64,000 nucleotides of DNA from Chrysopilus asiliformis (lineage: Eukaryota > Arthropoda > Insecta > Diptera > Rhagionidae): positions 65,880,031-65,944,030 of the forward strand of contig OZ035961.1 of the NCBI GenBank assembly GCA_964034945.1. Direction: 5' to 3'. The position numbers and the translations under genes are program-made. Position 1 is the first letter of the stretch; each line of letters begins with the position of its first letter. This document shows positions 45,301 to 55,320 of the stretch, piece after piece. Below the pieces are notes generated by a model. The model saw only the letters and a list, made by a program, of their open reading frames with translations. It made no database searches and was not told the DNA's origin.

Positions 45301-48300
45301 TTTGGGTTCGCTGATCACGGATCCGGTGTTAGATTTTCAAAACTCGAAACGGAAGGTCCTGTAAGGGTAACGGAAGTATCTTTTTCCCATTTGTTCCAGG
45401 AAATATTGCATTAGGGGGTTTCTGAGCTCGCTGATCACAGCTCTGCAGTGGGATTTTTAAAAATCGAAACGGAAGGTCCTGTCAGGATAACGAAAATATT
45501 CTTTTTCCAAAATTTCCCCGGAAAAATTGGCATTATGGGATTTTCGGGGTCGCTGATCACGCATCCGGTAATAGTTTTTAAAAAGTCTAAACGGAAGGTC
45601 CTGTAAGGATAACGCAGATATCCTTTTTCCAATTTTTCTCGCAAAAACTGGCTTTAGGAGGTTTTCATGGTTGCTTATCACGAATCTGTTGTTGAAATTT
45701 CAAAATTCGAAACGCAAGGTCCTGTAAAAATAATATTTTTTCCCAAAAGTTTTTAAATTATTTATGGTTTTTTTGCATTCTAAAATTTATACAAAAAACT
45801 TTAAGCTGGCATTCGTAGGGTCTGCTAGTATACTATATACTTAAGATTTTTGCATTTATATTGAAACATATGTTGAACATCCATGAAATAGTTTGAGAGA
45901 TAGCCGAGGAGGGGATTGGTCGAAAATTTTCCTTGACAGATAACCTATCCTTGACAGATATGATTGAATATGATTTTATACAACTTATCTATCCATTTTT
46001 TTTAAATAAACGAATTAGTCGGTGACAAAATGCCTTATTTAAATTCGCTCTCCACAAAATGAATAATTTAAATTATCAAATTGCACAAAAACAGTGGATG
46101 AATAAAGGAAATTTGTGTTGATGCAAGTCCAGATTCGATGTACCGCTAACCTCACTTTTGGAAATCACAATATTCTGGGAAAAAGCACAAAATTCAACAC
46201 CAATCCATTTAATTTCACTTGGTCACTGAGTAAATACCTTGATTCATTTCGTTGATCACAAAATAAAATACTTTCGACGATTTAAAAGTAGGAAAAACAG
46301 CGATAATTTGCGCACTATATCGATAAACAACCGCTTCGCATCGATCATCAATGAGGAAAGAGAGAATATATTTCTCAGCTGTCAAACGTGAGTCTGAGAG
46401 CGATAACATTATCGTGAGGGACAAAATTATCCGTTTTTCAATTCCAAATACATTTTTTTCTCCTTCCATATCATAATCCCATAAAAAATGCAAATTTTAA
46501 TTTTTCCGGTATTCCCGCTTTTCCCCCAAAATTTTTCTCGACTTTTCCAACAAAACGAAAAAAGAATCGGGATTTTTGATGTGGAATTGTTGAAAGTGCA
46601 AGCCAGAAAACCGCTGCCACCAGCAACCCCTGAATGCATGCAGTTTCGGGTTTTCGAGATTTTCCGACTTTTCGGGTGGAAATTTCCAATTTTCGGCTTC
46701 GTAGTGTTTTTACCTGGTTCAATACGAATCCAACCAAGAACTTCCCATGCAAATCGGATTATATTCAGCCGAGTTATGGATAGTCGTACTGACCACGATT
46801 CATTTTTATATATATAGATTGTTATTATTATAGTATTCGTACTCATAGGTATATATCTAATCAGCTATTTAAAGCAACACAATATTCTGAATTGATTAGG
46901 CTCAAAACAGTTAGATTGATGTGAGAGACTTAAAAATATTAACAATTATATAATGAAACATAACAAAAGCTATAATTGCCAATCTGGCAATCATTGGAGA
47001 CCCGTATGGTGATATTCGTATCAAAATTCGAACAGTTGTACCAAAATTCCACTTTGAAGTCAAACTTTCCAATAAGATTTTTTAAAATTTATTCCAATCG
47101 GATTTTGATGTATGGGAGTTTTATGTAGAATCATATCCTAAATAACTTTTGTTCTTGAACTTTTTTGATAAGATGCACCGTTTTTGAGATATTCACAAAA
47201 ACCGTTTTCGTTCGTATGGGGGGTACCCCCCTAATGGTCCATTTTTGCCCATTAACGAACTTAGCCTCGCATTTTACGAAAAACGAATCTGCGCAAAATT
47301 TCAAGTCTCTAGCTCAATCCGTGCACCCGCAATCCGCGCCACAGACAGACAGACGGACAGACAGACGGACAGACAGACGGACATGCAGAAATTAATTATT
47401 TTTATCATTCTAAACACACTGGTGTAATTCATTTTTGTGTGTGATGACGGGATCTTGGCGTTACAAACGGTAAGGCAAAGTTAATATACCCTTTGGTTTC
47501 ACCATACGGGTATAAAAATGACTATGTTTCACAATTTAGTGCTAATTTTAAATGAAATTATAGAACTATTATCTTTGATTTAAATCTATTAGAATAAGTA
47601 ACAATTCAATTATATTAGAATATCCGCCTCTAGTTTTCTGCCGATTTATTAGCCATTGGGCCAATTTCTTTTTGAAAAGCTCAAGAGAATTAAGCCTCTT
47701 CAATTCATCTGGAACACTGTTATATCTGTCTAACCTAGCACTATCGACGTCTAATTTGTTCATATTACGGAGTACTCTTCCATGATATCCGCTTCTCGTT
47801 TGAAATGAATACCATGATCCACTGTATCAAATGCTTTTTTAACATCAATTAAAGTCAAGTTCGACATTTATTGTATCAAGTGCCTCAATTAGTGCAGACT
47901 GTACCACAGTGCTCCGGGAATCCATATTGTTTAGCGTCAAATCCACATGTGTTTTCTATGAAATTCTTGATTCTAATGTTAATTATTTTTTCGTAGATTT
48001 TACTAAAGGTATTTTTCAATGAAATATGCCGATAATTTCCACACTCAGCTTTATTCCCTGATTTGCACAATTATCGCTTTTTTGGTCAAACAATTGATCT
48101 ATTTAAGGAGAAGTTCGGTAATCGTGTAAACTCGAGAAATGGTCCGGTCGAATAGCCACCTCGCTCATGCGATTTAGCGCCGTTGGATTTCTTTTTATGG
48201 GGTTATGTTAAGTCGTTGGTTTATGCCAGACGTGGGCAAGAGAAAATAAAAACGGGCCAAACATATACCAACAAGCCAAAATATACTTCAGAAAATCGAG

Positions 48301-51300
48301 TACACTGCGAGAAAATGTCTTTAAACTGACTACAAACGAACCTTTTTTTATTGCTTTCGAATTACATGAATTAGTTTTCTGCTCTGATATAACATTAGCA
48401 GTGCATGTAGTTTTCTTTAGAAAGTCTTCTTTTAATTTTGCAAAAATCAATTTTCTGCTTTCATCATCAAAATCAAAATCGCTTTTGTGCTTGGCTACTT
48501 ATTTTTTGATGTGGGAAAGCTTAAGAAAACAAACCAAGCACTGTACCAATCAGGGATTTCTACAAAAACAATATCCTCCTCCCATTGATCTTTAAAGTTT
48601 CTATTATTATAGAAACGCTTCATATTTGTTTCAGTGTATATGCGCAAATAACAAGCAACACCACCTACTGAGTGGAGTGCCTGATGGCGAATGACATGAA
48701 AACAACTCAGACCGACCGATGGCTGTGATGTGTTTTCGCTCATCGCTGCGAAAGTATAGAGGTACAAGCACTGTATAAGCATGTTGGTGGATTTGGCCCA
48801 GTTGCGAATGAATTTGGCCCAGTTGCAAGTGTATTATTTCGGTTCTCTCAAACTGGGCCAAAAAGACCACACTTTGCCCATGGCTGGTTTATGCCAACAA
48901 GCCAACAACGTTAGAAGAGCTCAGGAACAATATCGAACGCAAAATTGCCAACGTTCCGGCCGATATGTGTGGAAGAGTGATGGAAAATTGGCTCCAAAGA
49001 ATCAATCTGCAAACGTGCTCGCGGTGGCCATATGAACGACATCGAATTTCATACTTAAATGTAACATGTCCACTATACCTGGATAAAATTTCAGCCCTAT
49101 ATCTCAATTATTCTGTGTTTTATTTAAATACAAAATTGTTATGTCCTTGTTGAAAGAGCCTTTAGTTAGCTATGGATTTGTTATTTGTGTTTTCAGCACT
49201 ACCGACTTCAATGAGATTAATGTCATTTTCACTTTTGCTCCTCTTACTTCCCAGTTCGTCCTTAATGACATTCCGCCATTTTCTAGAGTTTTTATATCTT
49301 TAGCAAGTCTTTCTTCAACATCTTTTCGTCTCTTCAATAAGCTTCGGCACATTATATTGTGATTTTAAATATAATAGATGCATTGAAGTAGTTAGCTTTA
49401 CTCAATTTGTACAAGTTATTGCGATTTTTGATTTCTTATAAGATATTCCTTGTTATCCAGGACCGGTTACTTGGTATAATTCGGAAGGAAGTTGTTTGAG
49501 TGTGAGCCTGTTTTGAGATAACAATACTGTCAATCAACTCACCAAAAGATTTAATGCTATTGGAGCTTAGGGGTTAACCTAGACTTTTTTTACACGCTTC
49601 CCAATCAGTTATTTTTATAAAATAATGTTCACCATTTTTTGTGGCTGTGAAATTCTCATAGGAAAGTTTGCAGATAAAATCTTATGATATGATATGAAGC
49701 ATGATATGAAGCAGATTGTCTTGTAGATAGATTACCGGAGAGATTTGATGAAATTCAGAGATTGCGTGATCAATTATTGTTTGACTATTCATATCTATCC
49801 TTGTAGCAAATTTTTTATCAATAGTGTTGCAGATTTTGTACCCATTTTTCTCGATTGCATCAACATAGGTATTCAAGATTTCATTTTCATTAAGCAGGTT
49901 GATGTTCAATGAATTCCCCTTTATAAAGTCAATAAATTCCCCTTTATTATCACGTGGAGATCGATATGACGTCATTATTTTGATCTTGTTCCCTATGGTA
50001 TTAATTGTATTATACAATCGATTTCAGTCAATCACCATATATTCATGATTATTCACAAATGCTATTATTGCTTGTTAATACCCATAACAATTGTTAAAAT
50101 AGAAATCGGTATTCACATTTCACTTTGCTTGTTATGAACTTTCGATAATATTGTTAAGCCAAAAATTGTCATATAAAACCGTATTCAGAGTGCACTATTG
50201 CTTGTTAGAATCTGTAAAAAGTGTTGTTACGATAACAAAAACAAATTTTAGTTGTTTGTAAAGAAATATTTTTTTATTTTCAATAAAAAATGGTTTTTCT
50301 AATTCCTAGTATGGACAGATATGGACAACGGCGATTCTCAAAGTGGAATTCCTATACACTTGAAGATAATTTAGTCATTTTACCCATATGGTGAAACCAA
50401 GGGGTATATTAACTTTGCCTTACCGTTTGTAACGCCAAGATCTCGTCATCACACACAAAAATGAATTACACCAGTGTGTTTAGAATGATAAAAAAAATTA
50501 ATTTTTGCATGTCCGTCCGTCCGTTCGTCTGTCCCTTCGTCTGTGGCGCAGATTGCGGGCGCACGGATTAAGCTAGAGACTTGAAATTTTACTTAGATTC
50601 GTTTTTTAAAATGCAAGGCTTAGCTCGTTAATAGGCAAAAATGGACCAAAATGATCGCCGTGTTACGGTCAATGGAGTTCGCTATCGTGCCATGTTGGAA
50701 GACTATTTTTGGCCAAAATGACTTGACATCAGTGATATGTGGTTCATCTGTGGCGCAGATTGCGGGCGCAGGGATTAAGCTAGAGGCTTGAAATTTTACA
50801 CAGATTCGTTTTTTAAAATACAAGGCTAAGTTCGTTAATAGGCAAAAATGGACCATACGAACGAAAACGTTTTTTGCGAATATCTCAAAAACGGTGCATC
50901 TTATCAAAAAAGTGCAAGAACAAAAGTTATTTAGGATATGATTCTACATAACACTTCCATACATCAAAATCCGATTGAATTTTTTTTTTTTTGTAGAAAT
51001 GTTTTATTTATAAAATGAATCAGGCTTATGCCTCTAACATTTTTGTACCATAAATTTTAAATATAAGTGTGTTTTGGAATTACAATTTGTGTCAATTCTT
51101 AACCTAAAATACTTCATGATCCCTCACGTCTTGTGCCGTGTTAGGATGTTCTGCTCATGGATTGGAATAAATTTTAAAAAATCTTATTGGAAAGTTTGCC
51201 TTCAAAGTGGAATTTTGATACAACTGTTCGCCGTTCAATTAAACTTCGAACAATGCCATATCATCATACGGGGCTTCAATAATTGCCAGATTGGCCATTA

Positions 51301-54300
51301 TAGCTTTTGTTGTTTAATAAATCTGAAAAAGTAAACAACATGCAATACAACAGCAACTATCAAAATACTTCACAAAATATTGTTGCCATAACAACACAAC
51401 GAAAGTTGGACGAAACTTTTTAACAAGCGAAATTGTGACTACCAATATTGTTAACTAACAATATATTCTTAGCTTTAAGTAATATTTAAAGGGAAAATTT
51501 GATTGTATTTGTTTGACAATTTTTTTATGAATCTCGCAATTCCAATTCCCAGCTGGGTGATTGGCATTTAATGACACAACTTTGGTTAAGTTTTCTGTTA
51601 GACGGTTTATGCATGTTGTGCTATTGTTACATTCCATTTCTTCGTGTTGTAAACTGCATCTGCCACATATTCTTTTTTCTTTATTGCAATCCGCTGCCTT
51701 GTAATTTTAGCCCTAACATTTATACCATATAAGAACGCTTATGTGTTCCCATAGTTTATACGAATTCCAGCCTAGACAAACATATCTATTGACTAGCTTC
51801 TCAAATGTATTTCCAGTACACCCTAGGATCGATCATTATCCATTTACGATTTTTGCAGAGCTTTTTATGCACAAGACTAATTTTATCTTCATCAGTTATA
51901 AAGCAATTTTGACGTCGCATTTCCCCCAGCAAAGTATCTTCATCATATTTATCACTTAGGAACTTTAAAACTAATTGGGGATTCCGAGCTTTGGGTTGCC
52001 TTATTTCGAAATCACTTTTCATCTTGGCTTTCGCCATACTTTCTAGGGGTTTCGCGCCATTTTTGTCTATTGTCTTAATAATAATCATTCCGTTGCTTTT
52101 TTGAATCACGTTTGTAATTCCAATGTTGTTTTTACTTGGTTCGACATGGTTCTTTAAAGTTTTAAGTGTTTCATCCGCTGTTTGAGTGTTATTTGGTTTA
52201 ATAACAACAACTCCGCCATGCGTTACATTATAATGCGTTACAATAATATTTGACAACCCCTAAACCGGTTTAGGAAGATTTTAGTCTGCAAAGTGAACTG
52301 GATGATAACTGGATTACGTTTTGGTAATTTCAGAAACTAGTTAAAGTTTATCCGGTTTTAACTCGAGTCTACCACCGCTATAAATATAACGGAGGATCCT
52401 GAAAGAAAACTTGATTATTCTTTTCCTCAAATTTTCCGGAAAAAATCTCATCTGGCGGTCTTTGGCATCGATGAATCCGATTCTGACGTTAAGGAGTCTG
52501 TAAGGAGAATACAAGGCCCTGTTTGGATATGGGATTTTCCTTTTCCTCAATAGAGAATGCCCATTTTACTATGGGACTTCAAAGTCAATGGAGGTTATCT
52601 TGAATCTACCCTCTATCGAGCTGCACGTTAAACATATGGCGGCGGGGGCGGCCATAAGGATACACCTCGCCGGAACTTGGACTCATGCGGGACAGGGAGT
52701 TCCACATGAGTCCATTATCGATTTCGTAAAATCTAAAGTACCCGCTCTATCTTTAGAAAGCGACTTGCAGCCGGAGTCCTACCTGGAGGCTAATGTTTGC
52801 AAGAGCATTGATTTCTTCACACACTGCCAAATCTAAGCTTGTGCAGTCATGTAAGGAAGACCTAAAGAGACTCTCCGAAACCAACCGCCTTAAAATGGTT
52901 TGGGTTCCTGGGCATAGTAATATTCCTGGAAATGAGAAGGCAGATGAACTTGCTCGTAAGGGTACATGTATGTACAGTCAACCCATTTCTGTTGAGTTTC
53001 CGATTCAAACCTTCAAACTGCAACTTAAGCAGTGGGCGGATCAGGAGAACCAACAACTTTGGTCCATGTGTCAGATCGGCACTACAACAAAGGAATTATG
53101 GGGTGGCTTAAATGCAAACCTTACTAAGATCCTCTTAAATCTGGAACGGAATCCCCGTCGTCTAACGACTTGGATTCTAACTGGGCACTCCCTCCTGAAG
53201 GATCACGCTTTCAAGATGAGGCTGGTGGATAATCCACAATGCAGGGGCTGCGGAGAAGAGCAGGAAACGGTGGAGCATTTCTTGTGTCACTGTCCAGCCT
53301 TAAACCGTACTCGCGTCAAATGCTTCGGCTATCCCTTTCTAGAGGAACTCCATGAGGCAGGAACTCAGGGCTGGGAACCGATTCGGAAATATATAGCACT
53401 GGCGGGATGGCTAAACAACCGTACTTGAGCTCAATCTGCTCCAGCGAGGGACGTTGGAGGTGTACAATGGGCCCAACTTGCGGCCTGCGTGCGTGGGGTT
53501 CCCTTGTGAGCCCCCCTCCTATCAAACCAACCAAACAACCATGGGACTTCAAACATGTACGTCCAAGGATGAGACATATGCAATTTCCAAGGATATATGT
53601 ATACTACTTACTATGTGAGTTTTGACGAAACTTGTAATTGGGAGTTCGTAGATTTTTACATTCAAAGTTTATATGTATCGATAAAAAAAACTTGGAAACT
53701 GTCCATAATTTCTTAAAGGATGATTTTATCATAGTGAAATGTTTGACCAAGCCCTATTACTTTTTATACCGAACATTTTTTTTTAATTTCAACCTTCCAT
53801 CTCCACCCCCCGAAAAGCCCCCCCATACAGTTGTTAGTTTTTTCGCGAAAATAATAATCTCAGTCGTATAATTAAAAGAAAACTACTACGCACAGGCTTA
53901 TGACCAACCCCCACTAATTTTCCATGGAGAAAGTTCTCCTCAAAAGTTTCACAACTACCCCCTACATCAGGGATCGTAGGCCCTGTGCACCAAGGGTAAC
54001 TTCGAAGCTCAATTTACCCTTTTTTGCATCGATTCTTCATGCTACCCGTTTCATTCTGGCTTGTACGGAAACTGCATACATACGCATATGAAAGAAATAA
54101 TCTGTTTCACTTTGCATATAACCCGTTCTGCTTCCACTTGTGCATTTTGCATATCATGGAGCTTTGCTGAGTTCTAAGTAAGGCCATTTATGCGAGAGAT
54201 TTTTATTCGCTCAGTTGTCATTTGGACATTGACTGAAGCAGTTTTATGAAAGGATTATTTTAACACTGCTGAAAATCATGAAGCGTACTGTATCAAAATA

Positions 54301-55320
54301 CGACACGAGTTTTGGACATGATTGTTTCCTTATTCGGTGTGATAACACAATGCAATGTTTAATATGATTTCAGGAAATTAAAACAATAAAAAAATACTGT
54401 TTAAATAGGCATTTTTAGTCACTCCATAAAATATAAATTGATCAAATTAATGTTTTTGATTTTATGAAATTATTTTTATTTTCCGATTGTAATTCGGAAA
54501 TTTCATATAAAAGTTTTTCATTATCAAAACTTTTTTTTAACGTAAAGTAAAACAATTAACAGTGTGTCAAAACCAAAAATAATGAAAAAGAGCTTTCAAC
54601 AAAGTTTGAAATTGGCTCGGAGAGCAAGCCATATAAACAAGTAAATCGCTTGTCAGTGGTAGTGAATACCCGAGAGCTTTCAAAGCTTTACTGACCCTGC
54701 CCTACATCCATACGAAAATGCATTTTTATGAAAGGATTAACTGAATATAACAAATTATTATATGCATCAAAAGCGCTAAACTAAATATTTCCACGACTAC
54801 AGGCAGTTCTGCATGGAATTGAATGGACTTGCTGTGCGCCTTCAAACTCAATGCTTTCCTGCAACCTGTACACAGATGACGGCAACAGAACAGTGGATAT
54901 TTCTTTGTGCTGCTCATAAAACACCAAAAGAATGTCCTGCCATTGATTATACGCGCCACACACTGGATGGGGCTGCTTGTCTATTAAATAGCAATAAATA
55001 TTTCCCTAGCAGGTACTTATTTTGTTTCTATGCAATTAAATTATGATAACGTCAAATTTTTTTTTGCTCTTTTTATATTTAGGGTATCCATAAAAGAATC
55101 ATCAGTCGCTAAGCTTGGATCAGTTTGTCGACGTGTTTATAGAATCTTTTCGCATGCATATTTCCATCACAGAAGAATATTTGATGAATTTGAAGCTGAA
55201 ACATTTCTCTGCCATCGTTTTACGCATTTCGTGACCAAATACAACCTCATGTCGAAGGAAAACTTAATTGTTCCAATCACTGAAGAAGAAAATACAACTC
55301 CTGGTGAAAGTGAAGCTTGA
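36247..55320 (+). CDS. Mob4: Mob4 (phocein), MOB kinase activator-like protein, four exons
   Basis: Host gene. Exons 36247-36306, 36544-36707, 54803-55012 and 55083-55320 join to 672 nt, 223 residues plus TGA (human MOB4 225). Introns are 237, 18095 and 70 bp, phases 0, 2, 2, all GT-AG. MOB4 is a scaffold subunit of the STRIPAK phosphatase-kinase complex in the cytoplasm, acting on Hippo signalling and vesicle and neurite traffic. Visible: [47 protein letters not shown]; the MOB zinc ligands Cys92, Cys97 ([10 protein letters not shown]) and His169, His174 (FSHAYFHH); [26 protein letters not shown]-terminus. It is highly similar throughout to the insect protein and shows no break, so it is presumably functional. 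Its second intron is almost entirely transposable elements. Confidence 0.95.
36544..36707 (+). CDS. Mob4: Mob4 exon 2
   Basis: Follows TTTTTTAG; ends CTTCG before GTAAGC. Encodes [17 protein letters not shown] through WKYEHL and the first two bases of Arg75. Confidence 0.95.
36873..37250 (+). repeat. Repeat C second subfamily, decayed, in Mob4 intron 2
   Basis: CCACTCATCCGATTAACTTG then two units with GATAACGTGATTATCC and TTTCCGGAAAA. It starts about 165 bp after the exon 2 donor. Confidence 0.6.
37590..40480 (-). pseudogene. CR1/Jockey-like non-LTR retrotransposon, 5' truncated and broken
   Basis: Minus strand. 40480-40152: end of an endonuclease domain ([25 protein letters not shown]), with a frameshift between. 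39677-38741: linker and first RT motifs ([52 protein letters not shown]). 38778-38515: [17 protein letters not shown] and [19 protein letters not shown]. 38508-37975: [12 protein letters not shown] (catalytic ADD) and [13 protein letters not shown]. 37956-37726: C-terminal region. There is a frameshift near 38760, a TGA at 38515 and another shift near 37970. No RNase H. The tail is AATAAAATTATTATTATTAA. The clade is not certain. Confidence 0.88.
39678..40151. mobile_element. 474-bp MITE inside the LINE, TIR CAGCCCTATTCCCG, TSD ATT
   Basis: The TIRs match for more than 30 bp (GTAACCGGCGGGACGTGTA follows); ATT is at 39675-39677 and 40152-40154. Deleting it with one ATT restores the LINE frame exactly (...EQANVI then SLANIGDL), which proves precise insertion. 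A 3-bp TSD suggests PIF/Harbinger-like. Confidence 0.88.
40480..40710. repeat. Foldback hairpin, about 100-bp arms
   Basis: Left arm 40487-40583 and right arm 40607-40705 (GCACTAAAAAGAAAAAAATA, GGACGCTGTGTATCAC, AAAAGCTTTTTAAAAGCGAG). Shares the GCACTAAAAAGAAAAAAATA arm motif with the foldback inside repeat F. Confidence 0.8.
40887..42077. mobile_element. hAT element with GGTTCTCTTT array, TSD TCCTTACA
   Basis: The ends TAGGGCTGCCATCAT and complement TAGGGCTGCCATGG; TCCTTACA at 40879-40886 and 42078-42085. TTCTCTTT/AAAGAGAA motifs cluster at both ends. No transposase; the interior holds a TA-flanked MITE. Confidence 0.88.
41147..41734. mobile_element. 588-bp Tc1/mariner-type MITE nested in the hAT
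   Basis: The TIRs CTAAGTTCAGACCGACACAA (two mismatches at the other end) are flanked by TA. The subterminal ACAAAATCACRTAATTTTG is palindromic. Confidence 0.7.
42579..45829 (+). mobile_element. Giant HINE-like element with 122-bp tandem array
   Basis: Starts TCTATATATATAAAAATGG, (GTTT/GTCT)n, ACTGGACCGATTTTTACGCG; ends GGGTCTGCTAGT. Between 42731 and 45730 there are about 25 copies of a 122-bp unit (GGTCCTGTAAGGATAAYG, then TTTCCCATTTTTCCCCGG, then GGGGTCGCTGATCACGAATC). Units from 42853 to 43700 are nearly identical with an exact 122-bp period; those to the right are more diverged and some are shortened. The array raises many overlapping 66-codon frames that are not genes. Central tandem repeats are a known feature of Helentron-associated elements. 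Confidence 0.75.
45830..46957. other. No recognised gene
   Basis: AT-rich intronic DNA; the opposing frames at 46427-46846 have no recognisable domain. Confidence 0.4.
46958..47516 (-). mobile_element. Repeat B, essentially complete reverse copy
   Basis: In reverse from 47516: TATACCCGTATGGTGAAACC, GTAACGCCAAG, (GTCY)n at 47340-47385, GATTGCGGGTGCACGGATTG, a GGGGGGTACCCCCC-like palindrome at 47218-47230, AACGGTGCATCTTATC, and the terminal stem-loop TGCCAGATTGGCAATTATAG near 46970. About 560 bp, non-coding. DINE/HINE-like. Confidence 0.65.
47540..48070 (-). pseudogene. LINE relic: RT fragment and C-terminus
   Basis: Minus strand. 48070-47885: [32 protein letters not shown] (RT start). 47763-47569: [20 protein letters not shown], a usual C-terminal sequence of non-LTR elements. 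The RT core between is deleted. Belongs with the fragments at 49682-50017 and 51455-52256. Confidence 0.8.
48072..49056 (+). pseudogene. mariner/IS630-like transposase C-terminal part, split by a hAT
   Basis: 48072-48226 encodes [18 protein letters not shown], stop, [24 protein letters not shown] (third catalytic Asp region). 48887-49056 resumes with [20 protein letters not shown] and [16 protein letters not shown], then a frameshift before a Lys-Arg end ([15 protein letters not shown]). Removing the hAT with one duplication restores the frame. Inserted in the LINE relic. Confidence 0.85.
48227..48886. mobile_element. hAT element, TSD GTTTATGC, with GTF2I-repeat-like transposase relics
   Basis: The ends CAGACGTGGGCAAG and complement CAGCCATGGGCAAA; GTTTATGC at 48219-48226 and 48887-48894. 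On the minus strand 48640-48500 ([20 protein letters not shown]) and 48470-48290 ([26 protein letters not shown]) look like the N-terminal region of ZBED/GTF2IRD2-type hAT transposases. Strongly deleted. Confidence 0.85.
49057..49681. other. LINE relic, unreadable part
   Basis: Presumably internal sequence of the minus-strand LINE relic; the frame 49352-49170 is not alignable by eye. Confidence 0.3.
49682..50017 (-). pseudogene. LINE relic: endonuclease fragment
   Basis: [38 protein letters not shown] and [20 protein letters not shown] are endonuclease motifs of a non-LTR element of the same orientation and, by position, the same copy as 47540-48070. Confidence 0.75.
50018..50390. other. No recognised gene; TGTTAA/TTGTTA-rich spacer
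   Basis: ATTGCTTGTTA-like motifs recur at about 50060-50220 and in reverse near 51310-51460, so the block may belong to one further element interrupted by repeat B. Confidence 0.35.
50642..50745 (+). pseudogene. mariner-like transposase fragment
   Basis: [20 protein letters not shown] then WPK, stop, LDISDMW: the region just before the second catalytic Asp in the same mariner type as 48072-49056. About 35 codons. Confidence 0.7.
50980..51160 (-). mobile_element. Retroposed 3' end with AATAAA and poly(A)
   Basis: On the minus strand, about 165 bp ending GAGGCATAAGCCTGATTC, AAATAAAACATTTCTAC and A(12-13). The flanks ATTCCAAT and TTCAAT suggest a short TSD in repeat B. Most likely a severely 5'-truncated Jockey-group LINE; a SINE or processed transcript is possible. 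Confidence 0.6.
51455..52256 (-). pseudogene. LINE relic: ORF1 (Gag) with zinc knuckles
   Basis: 52256-51801: [60 protein letters not shown], an ORF1 Gag-like domain. 51690-51455: [14 protein letters not shown] and [14 protein letters not shown], remains of CCHC knuckles. Frameshifted between. Same orientation as the RT pieces, so together 47540-52256 was one LINE. Confidence 0.75.
52370..52557 (+). repeat. Repeat C second subfamily, decayed
   Basis: GGAGGATCCTGAAAGAAAAC, TTTTCCGGAAAAAATCTC, GAATCCGATTCTGACG; resembles 36970-37250. Confidence 0.55.
52584..53540 (+). mobile_element. 5'-truncated LOA-type LINE with 13-bp TSD
   Basis: The 957-bp insertion is bounded by ATGGGACTTCAAA at 52571-52583 and 53541-53553. 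It carries the RNase H and zinc-knuckle end of an ORF2, then a 3' UTR with ACAATGGGCCCAACTTGCGG and the tail CCAACCAAACAACC. The long perfect TSD shows target-primed reverse transcription and a fairly recent event. It is a different family from 24478-29685. Confidence 0.9.
52588..53428 (+). pseudogene. LOA LINE ORF2 C-terminal fragment (RNase H, zinc knuckle)
   Basis: [19 protein letters not shown] (post-RT region), then a frameshift and deletion joining to [20 protein letters not shown] (RNase H), [20 protein letters not shown] (RNase H His and Asp), [19 protein letters not shown] and the knuckle [18 protein letters not shown]. The frame from 52793 to 53428 is open. Part of RNase H, including the first Asp, is missing. 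Confidence 0.85.
53554..54059. other. No recognised feature
   Basis: Intronic spacer; short frame at 53638-53871 without domain. Confidence 0.4.
54060..54715 (-). repeat. Repeat A, longest copy
   Basis: In reverse it matches 16385-16900 and, at 54400-54580, matches 15440-15648. About 650 bp, non-coding, ends ~85 bp before Mob4 exon 3. Confidence 0.5.
54803..55012 (+). CDS. Mob4: Mob4 exon 3
   Basis: Acceptor CTACAG at 54802. Encodes [14 protein letters not shown] through NSNKYFPS, including zinc ligands Cys92 and Cys97; ends AGCAG before GTACTT. Confidence 0.95.
55083..55320 (+). CDS. Mob4: Mob4 exon 4
   Basis: Acceptor ATTTAG at 55082. Encodes [19 protein letters not shown] through TPGESEA and TGA, including His169 and His174. 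Confidence 0.95.

Larger units (their letters stand above)
50391..51313 (+). repeat. Repeat B with two insertions
   Basis: Complete order from TACCCATATGGTGAAACC to ATTGCCAGATTGGCCATTAT. A mariner fragment (with local duplication of the GCAGATTGCGGGCGC part) and a poly(A) retroposed sequence are inserted. Confidence 0.65.

Noticed and set aside
42731..45730. Regular direct repeats suggesting CRISPR
   Set aside because: Units are contiguous 122-bp satellites without spacers, in a eukaryotic intron.
46427..46846. 139-codon minus-strand frame
   Set aside because: No recognisable domain, overlapped by equal-sized frames on both strands.
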